33,256 bases of DNA. Origin: Chlorobiota bacterium. Lineage in GTDB: Bacteria; Bacteroidota; Bacteroidia; Bacteroidales; F082. Every line of letters starts with the position of its first letter. Positions within the stretch are counted from its first letter, which is position 1. The stretch lies in the NCBI GenBank assembly GCA_030618545.1, contig JAUXDH010000010.1, positions 1-33,256 of the forward strand, in the 5' to 3' direction. The notes beneath the pieces are model-generated. The model was not told the DNA's origin and did not search any database. It saw only the letters and a program-made list of their open reading frames with translations. Shown one piece after another: positions 32,625 through 33,256 of this stretch. Made by a program: the position numbers and the translations under genes.

Positions 32625-32936
32625 TTAATCCAGGATATCATTTACCCAGCTCATGCCAGCCATAACCGCTGGAAAACCAATCGTATTGGTCAGCAACAAA
32701 ACCGTATGCCTGATTTCTTCAACAGTAGCACCGGCATCAAGGGCTCTTTTGGTATGGCTGTGTGTTGCACCTTCTGATTTGGCCGCTATTGATGCCGCCA
32801 GTTGGATCAGTTGAGCATGTTTTTCATCAACAGGACCTGATCGCTTTACAATCAGTCCCAGATTTTCAACAGAATCAAGATAATCGGGGTGGTACTTTTT
32901 AACTTTCTCGTAATGGTCTGCAATTTTGTGTGCCAT
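32625..32936 (-). CDS. Carboxymuconolactone decarboxylase family protein lacking redox cysteines
   Basis: The 103-residue all-helical protein matches the CMD/AhpD fold: LIQLAASIAAKSEGATHSH, then TKRALDAGATVEEIRHTVLL and the small-residue C-terminal helix. AhpD-like members have a CxxC motif before the conserved His. Here that stretch reads EGATHSHT, with no cysteine anywhere in the protein, so thiol peroxidase activity by the AhpD mechanism is not possible. It converges with ispE (1-base gap) and is divergent from the SDR gene at the window's end. The true reaction is unknown. Confidence 0.88.
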   Translation of the reverse strand: MAHKIADHYEKVKKYHPDYLDSVENLGLIVKRSGPVDEKHAQLIQLAASIAAKSEGATHSHTKRALDAGATVEEIRHTVLLLTNTIGFPAVMAGMSWVNDILD

Positions 32937-33117
32937 GGCTGAGTATTGTTTAGAGATATTTTTAAATGAGTTTTTCGAAATAAAATAATATCTGTAAAAT
33001 TAGGGTTTTTTAATTCAATTATTTGAGATCTGATCAGTGCCAATTATTAATCAACCATTGTAATTTTCTCATTACATTCGACGTTTATTCCAAAACAGTA
33101 TTTATCAATTAATCAGA

Positions 33118-33256
33118 ATGAATGATTTTACCTTAATCACTGGAGCAACAGCCGGAATTGGTCTCGCCTGCGCGCAGAAGTTTGCTGAGAACAAACATAA
33201 TCTTATCATTACCGGACGCAGGGCTGAAAGGTTGAAAGAATTGTGTGGGCAGCTCA
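33118..33256 (+). CDS. SDR family NAD(P)-dependent oxidoreductase (5' partial)
   Basis: The 46 codons present begin at the ATG at 33118 and read MNDFTLITGATAGIGLACAQ. This contains the TGxxxGIG cofactor loop of classical short-chain dehydrogenases at residues 8-15. GRRAERL after the second strand is typical of NADP(H)-preferring members. The gene runs off the window, so the YxxxK catalytic part and substrate class are not visible. The 181-base gap behind it is shared with the divergent CMD-like gene. Confidence 0.9.
   Translation, partial: MNDFTLITGATAGIGLACAQKFAENKHNLIITGRRAERLKELCGQL

Overview
The window is a stretch of a Bacteroidota chromosome, probably from the Bacteroidales/Marinilabiliales side of the phylum. 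The evidence is two secreted proteins with type IX secretion (T9SS) C-terminal sorting domains, a GldB gliding-motility lipoprotein, an HU-CCDC81/SPOR protein, a GH3-like protein, an AraC-HTH/TolB/TPR regulator, CarboxypepD-reg-like domains, lipoproteins, few strong Shine-Dalgarno sites and several TAnnTTTG -7 elements. I see no rRNA or tRNA genes, CRISPR array, prophage or intact transposase.

Layout. 1-2.1 kb: remnant of an upstream gene, a CatA-like acetyltransferase and a saccharopine reductase. 2.3-3.9 kb: an exported protein with a CarboxypepD-reg-like domain. 4.0-8.0 kb: a membrane-bound HTH/TolB/TPR regulator divergent from a membrane acyltransferase fused to ankyrin repeats. 8.0-9.9 kb: a zinc-less MDR oxidoreductase and a gluconokinase, with two decayed gene fragments (AlkA C-terminus, YrdB/DUF2568 N-terminus) either side of the kinase. 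10-17 kb: a metallophosphoesterase-like lipoprotein, a choice-of-anchor-B T9SS protein, and a convergent minus-strand operon of an MbnP-family lipoprotein, a di-heme MauG/MbnH-type peroxidase and an FG-GAP T9SS protein. 17-18.4 kb: Old Yellow Enzyme and a hotdog thioesterase. 18.4-23 kb: repeat-rich gaps around comM/yifB, gldB and two outer-membrane beta-barrel proteins. 23-33 kb: mostly housekeeping genes (nadE, an nfu-like gene, mrp, an alkyltransferase-like protein, trmB, HU/SPOR, kdsB, deoxynucleoside kinase, GH3-like, ispE, CMD-like, start of an SDR).

Most striking. (1) The MbnP/MbnH-like pair sits in one apparent operon with a T9SS-exported FG-GAP protein and converges on a second T9SS cargo. 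In methanotrophs this enzyme/partner type makes a kynurenine-dependent copper site, so the locus may be a surface copper or redox system. (2) The acyltransferase-ankyrin fusion faces its probable regulator. (3) Four families of short intergenic repeats occur here: a 9-bp degenerate array at two loci (one with inverted arms), a 54-bp tandem hairpin unit, a 36-bp double-hairpin unit, and low-complexity 7-8-mers. All are confined to gaps, and some adjoin broken genes.

Functions are assigned by reading motifs and recalled family resemblance only; no database search was run.
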